Below, in pieces: positions 51,361 through 59,771 of a DNA stretch of 64,000 nucleotides (positions are counted from its first letter, which is position 1; every line of letters starts with the position of its first letter). Both the position numbers and the translations under genes were made by a program. Source of the DNA: B30-G6 sp964633115 (lineage in GTDB: Bacteria; Desulfobacterota; Desulfobacteria; Desulfobacterales; B30-G6); contig CAZWEO010000017.1 in assembly GCA_964633115.1 (NCBI GenBank), forward strand, positions 1-64,000, given 5' to 3'. The notes beneath the pieces were generated by a model that was not told the origin of the DNA, searched no databases, and saw only the letters and a program-made list of their open reading frames with translations.

Positions 51361-53130
51361 ATGGCAAACAGCATTCAAAAATCAGAAATCATATTATCCG
51401 GAATCAGTGCTTCCCCTGGTATTTGCATTGGCAAAGCCTATCTCGTGGATCGGGAAGGTGTCGACGTCATCAAACGCTATCGTATTTCGCAAGCCGATGT
51501 GCAAAACGAAATCAACCGTTTCAAAACGGCCGTCAAGCAGGCCAAGGCTGAACTAAATGACATAATTGCCAATACCCCTGAAGGCCTACAACAACATTCT
51601 GATATTCTTCAAACCCATGTGGTATTGCTGGAAGATAAGATGATCTTCGACCGCACTGTCGAAACCATCAACAAAGACCACGTGAATGCCGAATGGGCCC
51701 TTAAAATGGTCACCTCCAGTGTCAAATCCATGTTTCAAGATATTTCCGATCCCTATTTAAAAGGCCGGGCTGGCGATATTGTCCAGGTATCTGATCGGAT
51801 CATGGCACATCTTGTGGGCGTCAACTCCGTGAAGATTGCCGATATCGATAAACGGGTTATCCTTGTGGCATACGATCTATCACCTGCCCAAACCAGCCAG
51901 ATCAATTTGGAACGTATCAAAGGCTTTGTAACCGTTCGCGGCGGCATTACCTCGCATACCAGCATTATCGCCAGAACCTTGGGGATACCGGCAGTCCAGG
52001 GCATCAGCGATGTTACCAGACAGATTCAAACGGATGAAATTATCATCGTAGATGGCTCCGATGGCAGCATTGTCATCAACCCATCCGAAAACACTTTGAT
52101 CGCCTATGAGGAGCGCCGAACCCGCTTTGAATCTTTCCGTGCCAGTATTGCCAGAACCAGCCATCGCCCAGCAGAGACACGCGATGGGCATCGTATCAGA
52201 GTAATGGGTAATATAGAGTTACCAGAACAGGTGGTCTCGGTCATCGACAATGGTGGCGAGGGCATTGGCTTGTATCGCACCGAATTTCAATACCTAGCGC
52301 GATCACAGTTTCCCAATGAAGATGAGCTGTTCGATAAGTACAGGGATGTGGTCGAGGTCATGCAGTCCACACCGGTGACTATCCGAACACTCGATATTAA
52401 TGGGGACAAGGCCATTCACAATTCGAATTTGACGGAGACCAATCCTGTATTGGGACTCAGAGCCATCCGCTATTGTTTGAAACGACCCGAAATTTTTCAA
52501 ACCCAACTCAAGGCCATTTTACGGGCTGCATTTTACGGCGATGTGCGCGTTCTGTTTCCCATGATTTCAACCTATGATGAACTCATGGCAGCCAAAGCCG
52601 CGCTTCACCAGACCATGACCGATCTAGACCACGCTGGCATCCCTTATAAACGTGATGTGGAAGTCGGTGTCATGATCGAAGTGCCGTCCTTGGCGATCAT
52701 GGCCGATTTGATTGCACCGGAAGTTGACTTTTTCAGTATTGGCACTAATGATTTGATTCAGTATTCCATGGCAGTGGACCGCAGCAACAAAGATGTGGCG
52801 CATTTATATAATCCATTACACCCGGCCATACTAAGGACGCTGAAAATTGTATCCGATGCAGCCCAAAAACATGCCACACCACTTTTTATGTGTGGTGAAA
52901 TGGCTAGCGATCCATTTAATCTACCCATTTTGCTGGGTCTGGGAATCGATGAATTGAGCATGAATCCCCAGACCATCCCCATGGCCAAAAACGCCATACG
53001 GACCTTAGCTGTTGCAGACACGCAACCGTTTCTGGAAGAGGTCCTCAAACAGACAACGGCCAGCGAAGTAGAGAATCTGATTCGGGAAGCATACGGAGAT
53101 ATCATCAGCAAAGCCACAATGCCGGAATAA
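51361..53130 (+). CDS. ptsI: PTS enzyme I, phosphoenolpyruvate-protein phosphotransferase
   Basis: A 589-residue enzyme that takes phosphate from PEP to a His and on to HPr. The N-terminal HPr-binding helical part (about 30-145) is followed by the phospho-His site GGITSHTSIIARTLG (His199). The PEP-binding barrel has GEGIGLYRTEF, the SIGTNDLIQYSMAVDR loop and the acid-base Cys in PLFMCGEMA. All are present, so it should be active. The ribosome site GGAG lies at the HPr end. It is the second gene of the HPr-EI-smpB run. Confidence 0.94.
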   Translation: MANSIQKSEIILSGISASPGICIGKAYLVDREGVDVIKRYRISQADVQNEINRFKTAVKQAKAELNDIIANTPEGLQQHSDILQTHVVLLEDKMIFDRTVETINKDHVNAEWALKMVTSSVKSMFQDISDPYLKGRAGDIVQVSDRIMAHLVGVNSVKIADIDKRVILVAYDLSPAQTSQINLERIKGFVTVRGGITSHTSIIARTLGIPAVQGISDVTRQIQTDEIIIVDGSDGSIVINPSENTLIAYEERRTRFESFRASIARTSHRPAETRDGHRIRVMGNIELPEQVVSVIDNGGEGIGLYRTEFQYLARSQFPNEDELFDKYRDVVEVMQSTPVTIRTLDINGDKAIHNSNLTETNPVLGLRAIRYCLKRPEIFQTQLKAILRAAFYGDVRVLFPMISTYDELMAAKAALHQTMTDLDHAGIPYKRDVEVGVMIEVPSLAIMADLIAPEVDFFSIGTNDLIQYSMAVDRSNKDVAHLYNPLHPAILRTLKIVSDAAQKHATPLFMCGEMASDPFNLPILLGLGIDELSMNPQTIPMAKNAIRTLAVADTQPFLEEVLKQTTASEVENLIREAYGDIISKATMPE

Positions 53131-53140
53131 AATTATTATA

Positions 53141-53602
53141 ATGGGCGAACAACATATAAAAAAAGTAGCCGAAAACCGAAAGGCCCGCCACGATTTTCAC
53201 ATCGAAGATACCTTCGAAGCTGGTCTGGTATTGCTGGGCACAGAAGTTAAATCCCTGCGTATCGGCCGCGCCAATCTTAAAGATGGCTATGCCAGAATCA
53301 CGCGTGGCGAGGTGTTCGTTCACCAGATACATATTGGGGAATACCCTTTTGCATATTATGATAACCACAATCCATTGCGAATACGCAAACTGCTTTTGAA
53401 CAAGCATGAAATTAAACGATTATATGGCAAAGTTAACGAGAAAGGCTATTCCCTCATTCCTTTAAGCATCTATTTTAAGGGCGGTAAAGCCAAAATAAAG
53501 TTGGCCCTGGCCAAGGGTAAACGCAAACATGATAAGCGTGAAGCCATACGACGGCGTGATGAGAAGCGAGATCTGGATAGGCTGAAAAAAGAATACAAGT
53601 AA
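53141..53602 (+). CDS. smpB: SsrA-binding protein
   Basis: Binds tmRNA and brings it to stalled ribosomes for trans-translation. The 153 residues show HDFHIEDTFEAGLVLLGTEVKSLRIGRANLKDGYARI, with the conserved GTEVKS turn. The C-terminal basic tail is KLALAKGKRKHDKREAIRRRDEKRDLDRLKKEYK. It starts 10 bases after EI and probably shares the transcript. No tmRNA gene was seen in the window. The stop codon is the first three bases of a hairpin terminator. Confidence 0.95.
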   Translation: MGEQHIKKVAENRKARHDFHIEDTFEAGLVLLGTEVKSLRIGRANLKDGYARITRGEVFVHQIHIGEYPFAYYDNHNPLRIRKLLLNKHEIKRLYGKVNEKGYSLIPLSIYFKGGKAKIKLALAKGKRKHDKREAIRRRDEKRDLDRLKKEYK

Positions 53603-53640
53603 AAATTGCGTAGCAATTTTTACGAAGCGGCTTACGCCGC
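53600..53640 (+). terminator. terminator containing the smpB stop codon, plus GC mini-hairpin
   Basis: TAAAAATTGC (its TAA is the smpB stop) pairs with GCAATTTTTA round GTA. CGAA and a GCGGC-TTAC-GCCGC hairpin follow. The design matches the ends of usp and the LOG gene. Confidence 0.75.
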
Positions 53641-53674
53641 AAGCATATCAGTTTTCATCAAAACGAAAAGCATC

Positions 53675-54085
53675 ATGACTTTAGAAAATAATAAGAAAAA
53701 ACAAGCAAGCCGCGATCAGATTGTGGCAGGAGCCCGCCGCGACCAGGCCATAAAGCAAAAGACTTATCGCGAAAAGGCGCTCAAAATGTTTCCTTGGGTT
53801 TGTGGGCGTTGTGGACGTGAATTTACCGGCAGGCGCGTGCGAGAGCTAACCGTCCACCACAAAGACCATAATCACGACAACAATCCACCCGATGGGAGCA
53901 ACTGGGAATTATTGTGTATTTACTGCCATGATAACGAACATGCGCGCGACCAAGTAGCCGAATGGTACCAGCAAGACGGCACCCAGGAAACCCCACGGTC
54001 CCAATCGGACAACAAACCCTTTGCCGCCCTGGCAAACCTATTGGAAAAGACGGCCGCTGGTTCAAAAAAAGATAAGGCCAACTAA
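53675..54085 (+). CDS. YajD-type HNH domain protein
   Basis: A 136-residue protein with a zinc-finger HNH fold: CGRCGREFTGRRVRELTVHHKDHNHDNN, then NWELLCIYCHDNEH. The Cys pairs bind zinc, and the HHKDHNHDN segment supplies the His of the nuclease core. YajD-like proteins are widespread, and a nuclease function is assumed, not proven. The frame extends upstream to 53606 through the terminator region; Met at 53675 (MTLENNKKKQASRDQIV) is chosen although its ribosome site is weak. The C-terminal 35 residues are hydrophilic. Confidence 0.88.
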   Translation: MTLENNKKKQASRDQIVAGARRDQAIKQKTYREKALKMFPWVCGRCGREFTGRRVRELTVHHKDHNHDNNPPDGSNWELLCIYCHDNEHARDQVAEWYQQDGTQETPRSQSDNKPFAALANLLEKTAAGSKKDKAN

Positions 54086-54105
54086 AATCGTGCCACGATT
54101 TTAGT
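54081..54105. terminator. bidirectional terminator containing the HNH-gene stop codon
   Basis: ACTAAAATCGTG and CACGATTTTAGT pair over 12 bp round one base (in practice a loop of 3-5). The TAA stop lies in the left arm. It stands between the convergent HNH and DsbA-like selenoprotein genes. Confidence 0.75.
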
Positions 54106-54160
54106 CATTCATTTCCTCAAAAGCCATGACCATCAGGACAGCTCCTTGGGGATCTTGGAA

Positions 54161-55009
54161 CTATTTAGACTTGTCAAGACGCTTGAGTGCTGCCTCCACA
54201 GCTGATGAAAGAGCCTCTAAATTGCGGCCACGTTGCAGTCGTCCATTGACATAGACCGAAGGCGTGCCCCTTAGACCGACTTCTCTGCCCAAACGGACAT
54301 CTTTTTGAATTTGGCGGGCGACCTGAGGAGACTTGCGCATGGTATCAAAGTTATCTGGATTCAGGTTTAGAGCATCACGTATCTCTACGATTTTCTCTTT
54401 ATTGATAGCGCGATAATTTTCAAAAAGCTTGTCATGAAACTCCCAGAATTTACCCTGGGCTTGGGCCGACAAGGCTGCGGCAGCCGCTTGACGTGCAAAT
54501 TTATGGCTGCGGAGGGGATAATTCTTAAAAACCAATCGTACTTTTTGAGGATATTTCTCAATCAACTGATCGAGTATGGGTGCCAATTTGGCACAATACG
54601 GTCATTGGAAATCGGTAAAAACAGCTACAGTTACAGCTGCTTGGGAAGGACCTTTGGTTGGAGACCCTTCTATGGGGATTGGGTGGATAAAATCAAGAAT
54701 AAGCAATTGGACCCGGTTATTTTTGGTATCAAGCAGAAAAAGCTGATCCTCCCTGCGGCCCGTTTTAATACGGTCGACGCCCGGATCAACTGGCAGGGTA
54801 TCTCGCAGGGTACCGTCCTGTTTAAAAACCTTGAGCGCGGCATCAGAAGTTAATACATAGATGTAATCACCATTATTCGGTATAGCCATGTCTAAAGGGG
54901 TGGCATCCAGGTTGAGTGTGCGCACAATGCGAGCGTCCACTTCGGCCAGTGCAGTTGCCGGCAAGCAACAGATAAGAAGCAATCCGATTAGGTATGTTTT
55001 TATTTTCAT
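54161..55009 (-). CDS. exported DsbA/DsbG-like selenoprotein with UPYC active site and N-terminal NHL-like segment
   Basis: Read with selenocysteine at the in-frame TGA (54602-54604) this is one protein of 282 residues. The pieces on either side lie in the same frame, and the downstream piece has no start codon of its own at the right place. Residues 1-22 are a signal peptide (MKIKTYLIGLLLICCLPATALA). About 25-115 read like one or two beta-propeller (NHL/YVTN) blades (LNLDATPLDMAIPNNGDYIYVLT). From about 125 a thioredoxin fold begins: VAVFTDFQ-U-PYCAKLAPILDQL, with Sec136 and Cys139 in place of CPYC. FKNYPLRSHKFARQAA and the cis-Pro loop RGTPSVYVNG follow. A hairpin GTGCCA/TGGCAC lies 7 bases after the UGA as a candidate SECIS. 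It probably acts as a periplasmic thiol-disulfide or reductase enzyme. Confidence 0.85.
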
Positions 55010-55107
55010 GAGATTTCCCTACCTTTATTACATAACGGTTTTCTAAAATTCACACATCCATATAGCAAAGTCGATAGTTTTCCTAGATTTCATTAAAAGT
55101 TGAGTCA

Positions 55108-55269
55108 GACGGTTTTGTAAAAAGTTCAAATTCAAGGCGTACAAATTTTGCAATCATGAGGCGTACTTAGCGTACGTTGAATGTACTGCAGCATAAATCT
55201 TGAGCGAAACTCTCTTCAAGGTTTAGGTATGCAGTACAACACCGAAGTTGGATTTTTTACGAAACCGTC
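55108..55269 (-). repeat. long dyad element E3 abutting the fpg stop codon
   Basis: Arms of 26 bases (55108-55133 and 55244-55269) agree at 22 positions. Inside are AAGGCGTACAAATTTTG on the left and GGTATGCAGTACAACACC on the right, reminiscent of the CAAGGC...GCAGTA layout of E1. It ends 3 bases before the fpg stop codon, as E2 does with its gene. It could be a strong terminator or a mobile dyad. Confidence 0.7.
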
Positions 55270-55272
55270 CTA

Positions 55273-56103
55273 TTACATGCGTTGGCAATGCGGACAAACA
55301 TGCGTACTGCGCTGCCCCACGATGATTCGCTGAATGGGTGCCCGGCACTTGGTACATCCCTCCCCGGTTCGACGAAAAACAAATAATTCATCGGCATTAC
55401 GGCCCTTGCGACCAGCCACTGAGTAGAAATTTCCAGCGCCGCTGCCCAAAGTTGTACCCAGGTTTGCCAAGCCTTTATACAATACCAATGGAATGGCCTT
55501 GTGCAATGCTGCGACTTCCTTTTTTGATAGCGATGAACTGACCCGCAAGGGATGGATGCCTGCCTTCCATAGGGCTTCGTCCACATAAATATTACCCAAG
55601 CCGGCAATAAAACCTTGATCTAGCAACAGCGGTTTGATCAAGCGTTTGCGCGCCTGTAGCATAGCATGAAAGCATCGAAGCGTAAATCGGTCTGATAACG
55701 GCTCGGGTCCTAGTTTCCCAAGTATTTCTTGGGAATTTGATGTGAGATAAAAACGACCAAACTTACGTGTATCTTGGAAACGTAATGCGCTTTTATTTCC
55801 AAATACTAAAATGACGTGTTCATGTGGATTTCGTTTTGTGTCCGCAGAAACCCAATTGAAACGGCCGGTCATGCGTAGATGAATCAATAGGGATAAATCC
55901 CGAGACAGCGAGATCACAATAAATTTGCCCCGGCGTGAAATTCCGCGAACACTGCGCCCTTGTATCTTTTTTTTGAAGGTGGCCGGGGTCATTCCGGCAA
56001 TTGTTTTGGGCCAATACACCCTGGCACGCATAACACGCCGGCCTTTCAATTTCAGACTGTTCAAACTATCGACCACTGTCTGTACTTCGGGCAATTCGGG
56101 CAT
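55273..56103 (-). CDS. mutM: formamidopyrimidine-DNA glycosylase
   Basis: Base-excision repair enzyme removing 8-oxoguanine and opened purines, with AP-lyase action. The 276 residues start MPELPEVQTVVDSL (Pro2 nucleophile, Glu3). The helix-two-turn-helix GLGNIYVDEALWKAGIHP follows, and the C-terminal zinc finger CTKCRAPIQRIIVGQRSTHVCPHC is complete. All key residues are present. It is divergent from lutA, with a dyad-rich gap between. Confidence 0.95.
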   Translation of the reverse strand: MPELPEVQTVVDSLNSLKLKGRRVMRARVYWPKTIAGMTPATFKKKIQGRSVRGISRRGKFIVISLSRDLSLLIHLRMTGRFNWVSADTKRNPHEHVILVFGNKSALRFQDTRKFGRFYLTSNSQEILGKLGPEPLSDRFTLRCFHAMLQARKRLIKPLLLDQGFIAGLGNIYVDEALWKAGIHPLRVSSSLSKKEVAALHKAIPLVLYKGLANLGTTLGSGAGNFYSVAGRKGRNADELFVFRRTGEGCTKCRAPIQRIIVGQRSTHVCPHCQRM

Positions 56104-56232
56104 ACGACCAAACCTTTACACCATATCGCGTTTTCGAGATCAATATTATCGTAGCACGATTTTATGAAACGCGACCCTTTCGCACCTGAGCGAAAGGCTT
56201 TGTCGCTTCTAAGCGAAAGGATCTTTTCTCAC

Positions 56233-56304
56233 AATTTGAATTCATCCCGCGCTGCAAGACCTGTTGGCGAGCTCAGGTCGAGACGCAGCGGGGAATTCAA
56301 ATTT
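56233..56304. repeat. nested long dyad between fpg and lutA
   Basis: AATTTGAATTC (56233-56243) pairs with GAATTCAAATT (56293-56303). Inside, CCCGCGCTGC pairs with GCAGCGGGG, and inside that GACCT pairs with AGGTC. The whole could fold as one 30-bp imperfect hairpin. Confidence 0.6.
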
Positions 56305-56398
56305 AACCATAGAGCAGAACGCATATGGTTTCAAGCCTCAAGCAATTGACAAGCTCCAGGACACAAGCTATTGTCGTCCAACAATAAGAAGCCGGCAA

Positions 56399-56421
56399 CC
56401 ACCTAAAACCTAAAACCATTT
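56399..56421. repeat. CCTAAAACCTAAAACC repeat
   Basis: A short tandem of CCTAAAA just before lutA. A relative (CTTAAAACTTAAAACC, then TAAAACC) lies before lutB at about 57262-57292, so both genes carry it upstream. Confidence 0.5.
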
Positions 56422-56425
56422 TCTG

Positions 56426-57154
56426 ATGCCTCGCGTAAAAAGTATAACCCTATTTATACAGTGCCTAGTTGATGGTCTCTACCCTGAAGTGGGAGAGGCC
56501 TTCCTATCACTTTTTAAGCAACTGGGCATACAGGTGGATTGCCCCGTAGACCAGACTTGCTGTGGACAACCCGCTTTCAACTCAGGCTACTGGAAATCCG
56601 CGCGTATTGCGGCGAAGAAATTTATCCTTACGTTCCAGGATGCAGAGTGGATTGTGTGTCCTTCCGGCTCCTGCGTTAGTATGGTCAAGCACCATTACCC
56701 GGATCTGTTTAAAGACGATCCAGCCTGGGCCCAGCGGGCACATCAAATTGGGGAACGCACTTTTGAACTGAGCCAGTTCCTGGTGGACATTTTAGGGGTC
56801 GCCGATTTGGGGGCTGTTTTTCGTGGTAAGGTTACCTATCACGACTCCTGCCATCTGCTTCGAACTCTGGGAATCCAGGAACAACCCCGAAAGCTGATAC
56901 AACATGTCAAAGAAACCGAATTTATCGAAATGAGAGATCCGGATCGATGCTGTGGTTTTGGGGGCACTTTTGCAGTTAAATATCCGCAGATTTCCACGGC
57001 CATGGTCGACGTCAAAGTCCAAAATATCATCGAATCAGGCGCCGATGTCGTGACCGGTTGTGATATCAGCTGTTTGATGAATATCCAAGGCCGGTTGAGC
57101 CGGTTGGGCTCGTCAGTCAAGGTGATGCATCTGGCCCAGCTGTTGGCGGGATAG
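56426..57154 (+). CDS. lutA: lactate utilization protein LutA/LldE-like (CCG domains)
   Basis: A 242-residue protein with two CCG domains that bind an unusual iron-sulfur cluster. These are QTCCGQPAFNSGYW with CPSGSC in the first half, and CCGFGGTFAVKYPQIS with GCDISCLMN in the second. It is part of the LutABC complex, which oxidises L-lactate to pyruvate. The first residues (MPRVKSITLFIQCLVDGLYPEVGEAF) match the family start. It is followed, after a repeat-filled gap of about 190 bases, by lutB and lutC, an unusually loose spacing for this operon. Confidence 0.93.
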   Translation: MPRVKSITLFIQCLVDGLYPEVGEAFLSLFKQLGIQVDCPVDQTCCGQPAFNSGYWKSARIAAKKFILTFQDAEWIVCPSGSCVSMVKHHYPDLFKDDPAWAQRAHQIGERTFELSQFLVDILGVADLGAVFRGKVTYHDSCHLLRTLGIQEQPRKLIQHVKETEFIEMRDPDRCCGFGGTFAVKYPQISTAMVDVKVQNIIESGADVVTGCDISCLMNIQGRLSRLGSSVKVMHLAQLLAG

Positions 57155-57342
57155 AAAAACAGGGGTCCAGGGGCCTAGGATTCAGTGGACAGCGGGTTAC
57201 GTGTTGCGAGTATCGCGTTGCAGGTTGCTGACTGGTGATTGTTTTGAACATGATAGCTCACCTAACACTTAAAACTTAAAACCTAAAACCACATTGGATG
57301 ATGCCTGAAAGGCAAATGACAATTCAAGATTAATGCAAGCGA
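57155..57342. repeat. word-repeat spacer between lutA and lutB
   Basis: Contains GGGGTCCAGGGGCCTAGG, GCGTTGCAGGTTGCTGAC and CACTTAAAACTTAAAACC words. Nothing coding was found. Confidence 0.5.
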
Positions 57343-57357
57343 TTGAATGACGACATA

Positions 57358-58770
57358 ATGAAACAATCGTCCTATAAAGAAATCGCCGCTGATGCCATCT
57401 GCAATCCGGTACTCCGCAAAGCGCTTTTCGGACTTCAGAATCGATTCGGTAAAGGCACCGCGAAGGGTTATTTAGAATTACCAGAAGGACCTGAACTGCG
57501 TCTGCTGGCCCATGATATCCGCAGGCAGACCATCGAGAATCTCGATGTTCTGCTGGAGACATTAGCAACCAATGTCCGCAAAAATGGCGGCCACGTCCAT
57601 TTTGCTGTGGATGCTAAGACAGCAGTTCAACACTGTCTCGACATTGCCGCCAAGCATGGTGTGCGCATGGCGGTCAAAGGCAAATCCATGCTGACCGAGG
57701 AAATCGGGCTGAACTCAGCACTTGAGGATGCCGGGGTAGAAGTCGTTGAGACTGATCTGGGTGAATATATCATCCAGCTGGCCGGCGAAAGCCCATCCCA
57801 TATTATCGCGCCAGCAATTCACAAGACACGCCAAGAGATTAGTGCGCTCTTTAGCGACAAACTGGGTATTCCCCAGACCGAAGACATCCCCACTCTGACC
57901 TTGGCGGCCCGCAAAGCCCTGCGCAAAAAATTTCTACAAGCTGATATGGGCATATCCGGGTGCAATCTTGCCTGTGCTGAAACCGGTCATGTGACCACCG
58001 TTTCCAATGAGGGTAATATCCGTATGACCACGACCCTGCCAAAGGTATATGTTGCCATTATGGGCATTGAACGGATTGTCGCCGATCTCAGGGACCACGA
58101 AATTTTATTCCGGCTTCTTTCACTAGGCGCAGCCGCTCAGAAAATTGGTGGTTATGTTAGTTATCTTGGCGGGCCTGGAGAAGATGAGCTATCTGCCGGC
58201 CCCAGCGAATTTCACCTGATTATCGTCGACAATGGACGCAGCCGAATCCTGGCCGATCCCGAATTTCGGGAAATGCTATATTGTCTGCGCTGCGGGGGTT
58301 GTCTCAATATCTGTCCGGTATACGGGGAAATCGGCGGGCATGCATACGCATCTGCTTATTCGGGACCAGTAGGAGCGGTTGTGACACCCCTGCTTCGCGG
58401 AATCAATCGCTATGCCGACTTGTGCCAGGGAGAAACGCTCTGCGGTGCCTGTATGGATGCCTGTCCCGTCAACATCGACCTTCCGCGCATGCTGCTTTTG
58501 CTACGAAACAAGCTGGCGGAAGGAGATTCGCAATGGGATGTCCATGTGAAAAATCCCATGGAACAAATTTTGTTTAATACCTGGTCACGCGTGGTTCAAC
58601 ATCCAATGCTTTACGACTGGGCCTTTAGGTTAGCCCGACTGGGCCAAAAGCTCCTTCCAAAGCATGATCAGATGATTAGCCGATTACCATTTGCCGGCGG
58701 CTGGACCCGAAGCCGCGATCTTAAAAAGATCGCCGATCAGCGCTTTGTTCATCGTTTTAAAACCAAGTAG
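57358..58770 (+). CDS. lutB: lactate utilization protein LutB/LldF-like iron-sulfur protein
   Basis: A 470-residue subunit with an N-terminal LUD domain (about 60-295; NNVRKNGGHVHFAVDA-like, KGKSMLTEEIGLN, GISGCNLACAETGHV). A C-terminal ferredoxin module follows, with CLRCGGCLNICPVYGEIGG and CGACMDACPVNIDLP, and then a helical tail. It passes electrons from lactate oxidation onward. The frame begins at a TTG (57343), but ATG 57358 gives the family-like MKQSSYKEIAADAI. LutC follows 12 bases on. Confidence 0.93.
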   Translation: MKQSSYKEIAADAICNPVLRKALFGLQNRFGKGTAKGYLELPEGPELRLLAHDIRRQTIENLDVLLETLATNVRKNGGHVHFAVDAKTAVQHCLDIAAKHGVRMAVKGKSMLTEEIGLNSALEDAGVEVVETDLGEYIIQLAGESPSHIIAPAIHKTRQEISALFSDKLGIPQTEDIPTLTLAARKALRKKFLQADMGISGCNLACAETGHVTTVSNEGNIRMTTTLPKVYVAIMGIERIVADLRDHEILFRLLSLGAAAQKIGGYVSYLGGPGEDELSAGPSEFHLIIVDNGRSRILADPEFREMLYCLRCGGCLNICPVYGEIGGHAYASAYSGPVGAVVTPLLRGINRYADLCQGETLCGACMDACPVNIDLPRMLLLLRNKLAEGDSQWDVHVKNPMEQILFNTWSRVVQHPMLYDWAFRLARLGQKLLPKHDQMISRLPFAGGWTRSRDLKKIADQRFVHRFKTK

Positions 58771-58782
58771 GTAGGAAGCCCC

Positions 58783-59541
58783 ATGACTGAAACCGAGCAA
58801 ACCGCGTTTATCCAAAAAATTCGGACGGCACTCAAGCAAACTGATTCGGACGATACCCGCTTGGACGGCCTCATACAAAGCAGTCCCCAAGAGGCTGATA
58901 GGGCCTTATTATCCCAGATCCAAGGCCGGGATCGCAAAGCACGTCTTGACCTTCTCGAACGAATGGCCCATATCGGCCAAAGCCTCAACGTGGCGGTCAC
59001 GGCGTCCCAAACGGCTGCGTCGGTCTCAGATTCAATTCGGGAAATTGTCACAAGTAGGGATGCTGAATGGGGAGACCAAAAAAGCGTGGTTGCCTGGAAT
59101 CATCCATTCATCCATAGTCTTGAGCTTGCGGATAGATTGGAACCATTCAAGATCCCAGTCTATACGCCCCAAACTGCAACTGACAGCTCAGAAGCACGCT
59201 TATTTCGCTCTCGGGCCGAGACTGCCATGATCGGTATCACATCGGCTGATTTTGGGCTGGCTGAAACCGCTACGCTAACCATGAAAACGCGCAAGGGGCA
59301 GCCGCTTTATGTTTCCTTGCTGCCTTCCATCCATATTGGCGTCATTCGATTGGATCAGATTCTTTCGAACCTCAAAGAGCTTTATACGACTCTCAAATGG
59401 GATCCGCATCAGCAGGCCGAGGGTATCACCAATACCATGACGTTTATCACCGGCCCCAGCAAAACCGCCGATATCGAAGCCACCATGGTGCAGGGTGCGC
59501 ATGGACCCAGGGAAGTGCATATCTTTGTGATTACGGGATAG
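58783..59541 (+). CDS. lutC: lactate utilization protein LutC/LldG-like (LUD domain)
   Basis: A 252-residue LUD-domain protein, the third Lut subunit. A helical first part (about 1-110) is followed by TAMIGITSADFGLAETATLTMKTRKGQPLYVSLLPSIHIGVI and a C-terminal TGPSKTADIEATMVQGAHGPREVHIFVI, a close match to the family ending (GPSRTADIE...GVHGP). GTAGGAAG precedes the ATG. It is the last gene of the lut unit, followed by an inverted word-repeat region. Confidence 0.94.
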   Translation: MTETEQTAFIQKIRTALKQTDSDDTRLDGLIQSSPQEADRALLSQIQGRDRKARLDLLERMAHIGQSLNVAVTASQTAASVSDSIREIVTSRDAEWGDQKSVVAWNHPFIHSLELADRLEPFKIPVYTPQTATDSSEARLFRSRAETAMIGITSADFGLAETATLTMKTRKGQPLYVSLLPSIHIGVIRLDQILSNLKELYTTLKWDPHQQAEGITNTMTFITGPSKTADIEATMVQGAHGPREVHIFVITG

Positions 59542-59611
59542 GGGAATAGCGCCAAAATAAACTATTCAACTCTTCATTAAACAATATGGAGAACATTAGC
59601 GCGGCATGTTT

Positions 59612-59717
59612 AACATCCAACATCGAACATTCAACACTGAACACTGAAGTAGCCAACAGCCTCGAGCCTTCGTCGTCACCTTCGAAGTTGAATGTTCGAC
59701 GCTCGATGTTCGATGTT
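59612..59717. repeat. inverted ACATTCAACATCGAAC-type repeat after lutC
   Basis: AACATCCAACATCGAACATT and relatives on the left face GTTGAATGTTCG, GCTCGATGTTCGATGTT on the right, giving a long imperfect hairpin. The same words occur near 13070 and 36960. Confidence 0.6.
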
Positions 59718-59771
59718 TATTTACTTAAGCGCTTGCGTGAAAATGACTCTCAAAAGGGACCATAGAATCAG

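Larger units (their letters stand above)
56104..56425. other. structured divergent spacer between fpg and lutA
   Basis: About 320 bases with several dyads and no gene: CGCGTTT...AAACGCG (about 56128-56171), CCTTTCGC/GCGAAAGG pairs (about 56174-56220) and the long dyad at 56233-56304. It ends in CCACCTAAAACCTAAAACC words. Confidence 0.5.

Noticed and set aside
53141..54110. tmRNA (ssrA) gene beside smpB
   Set aside because: The flanks are taken by EI, a terminator and the HNH gene; no tRNA-Ala-like ends were found.
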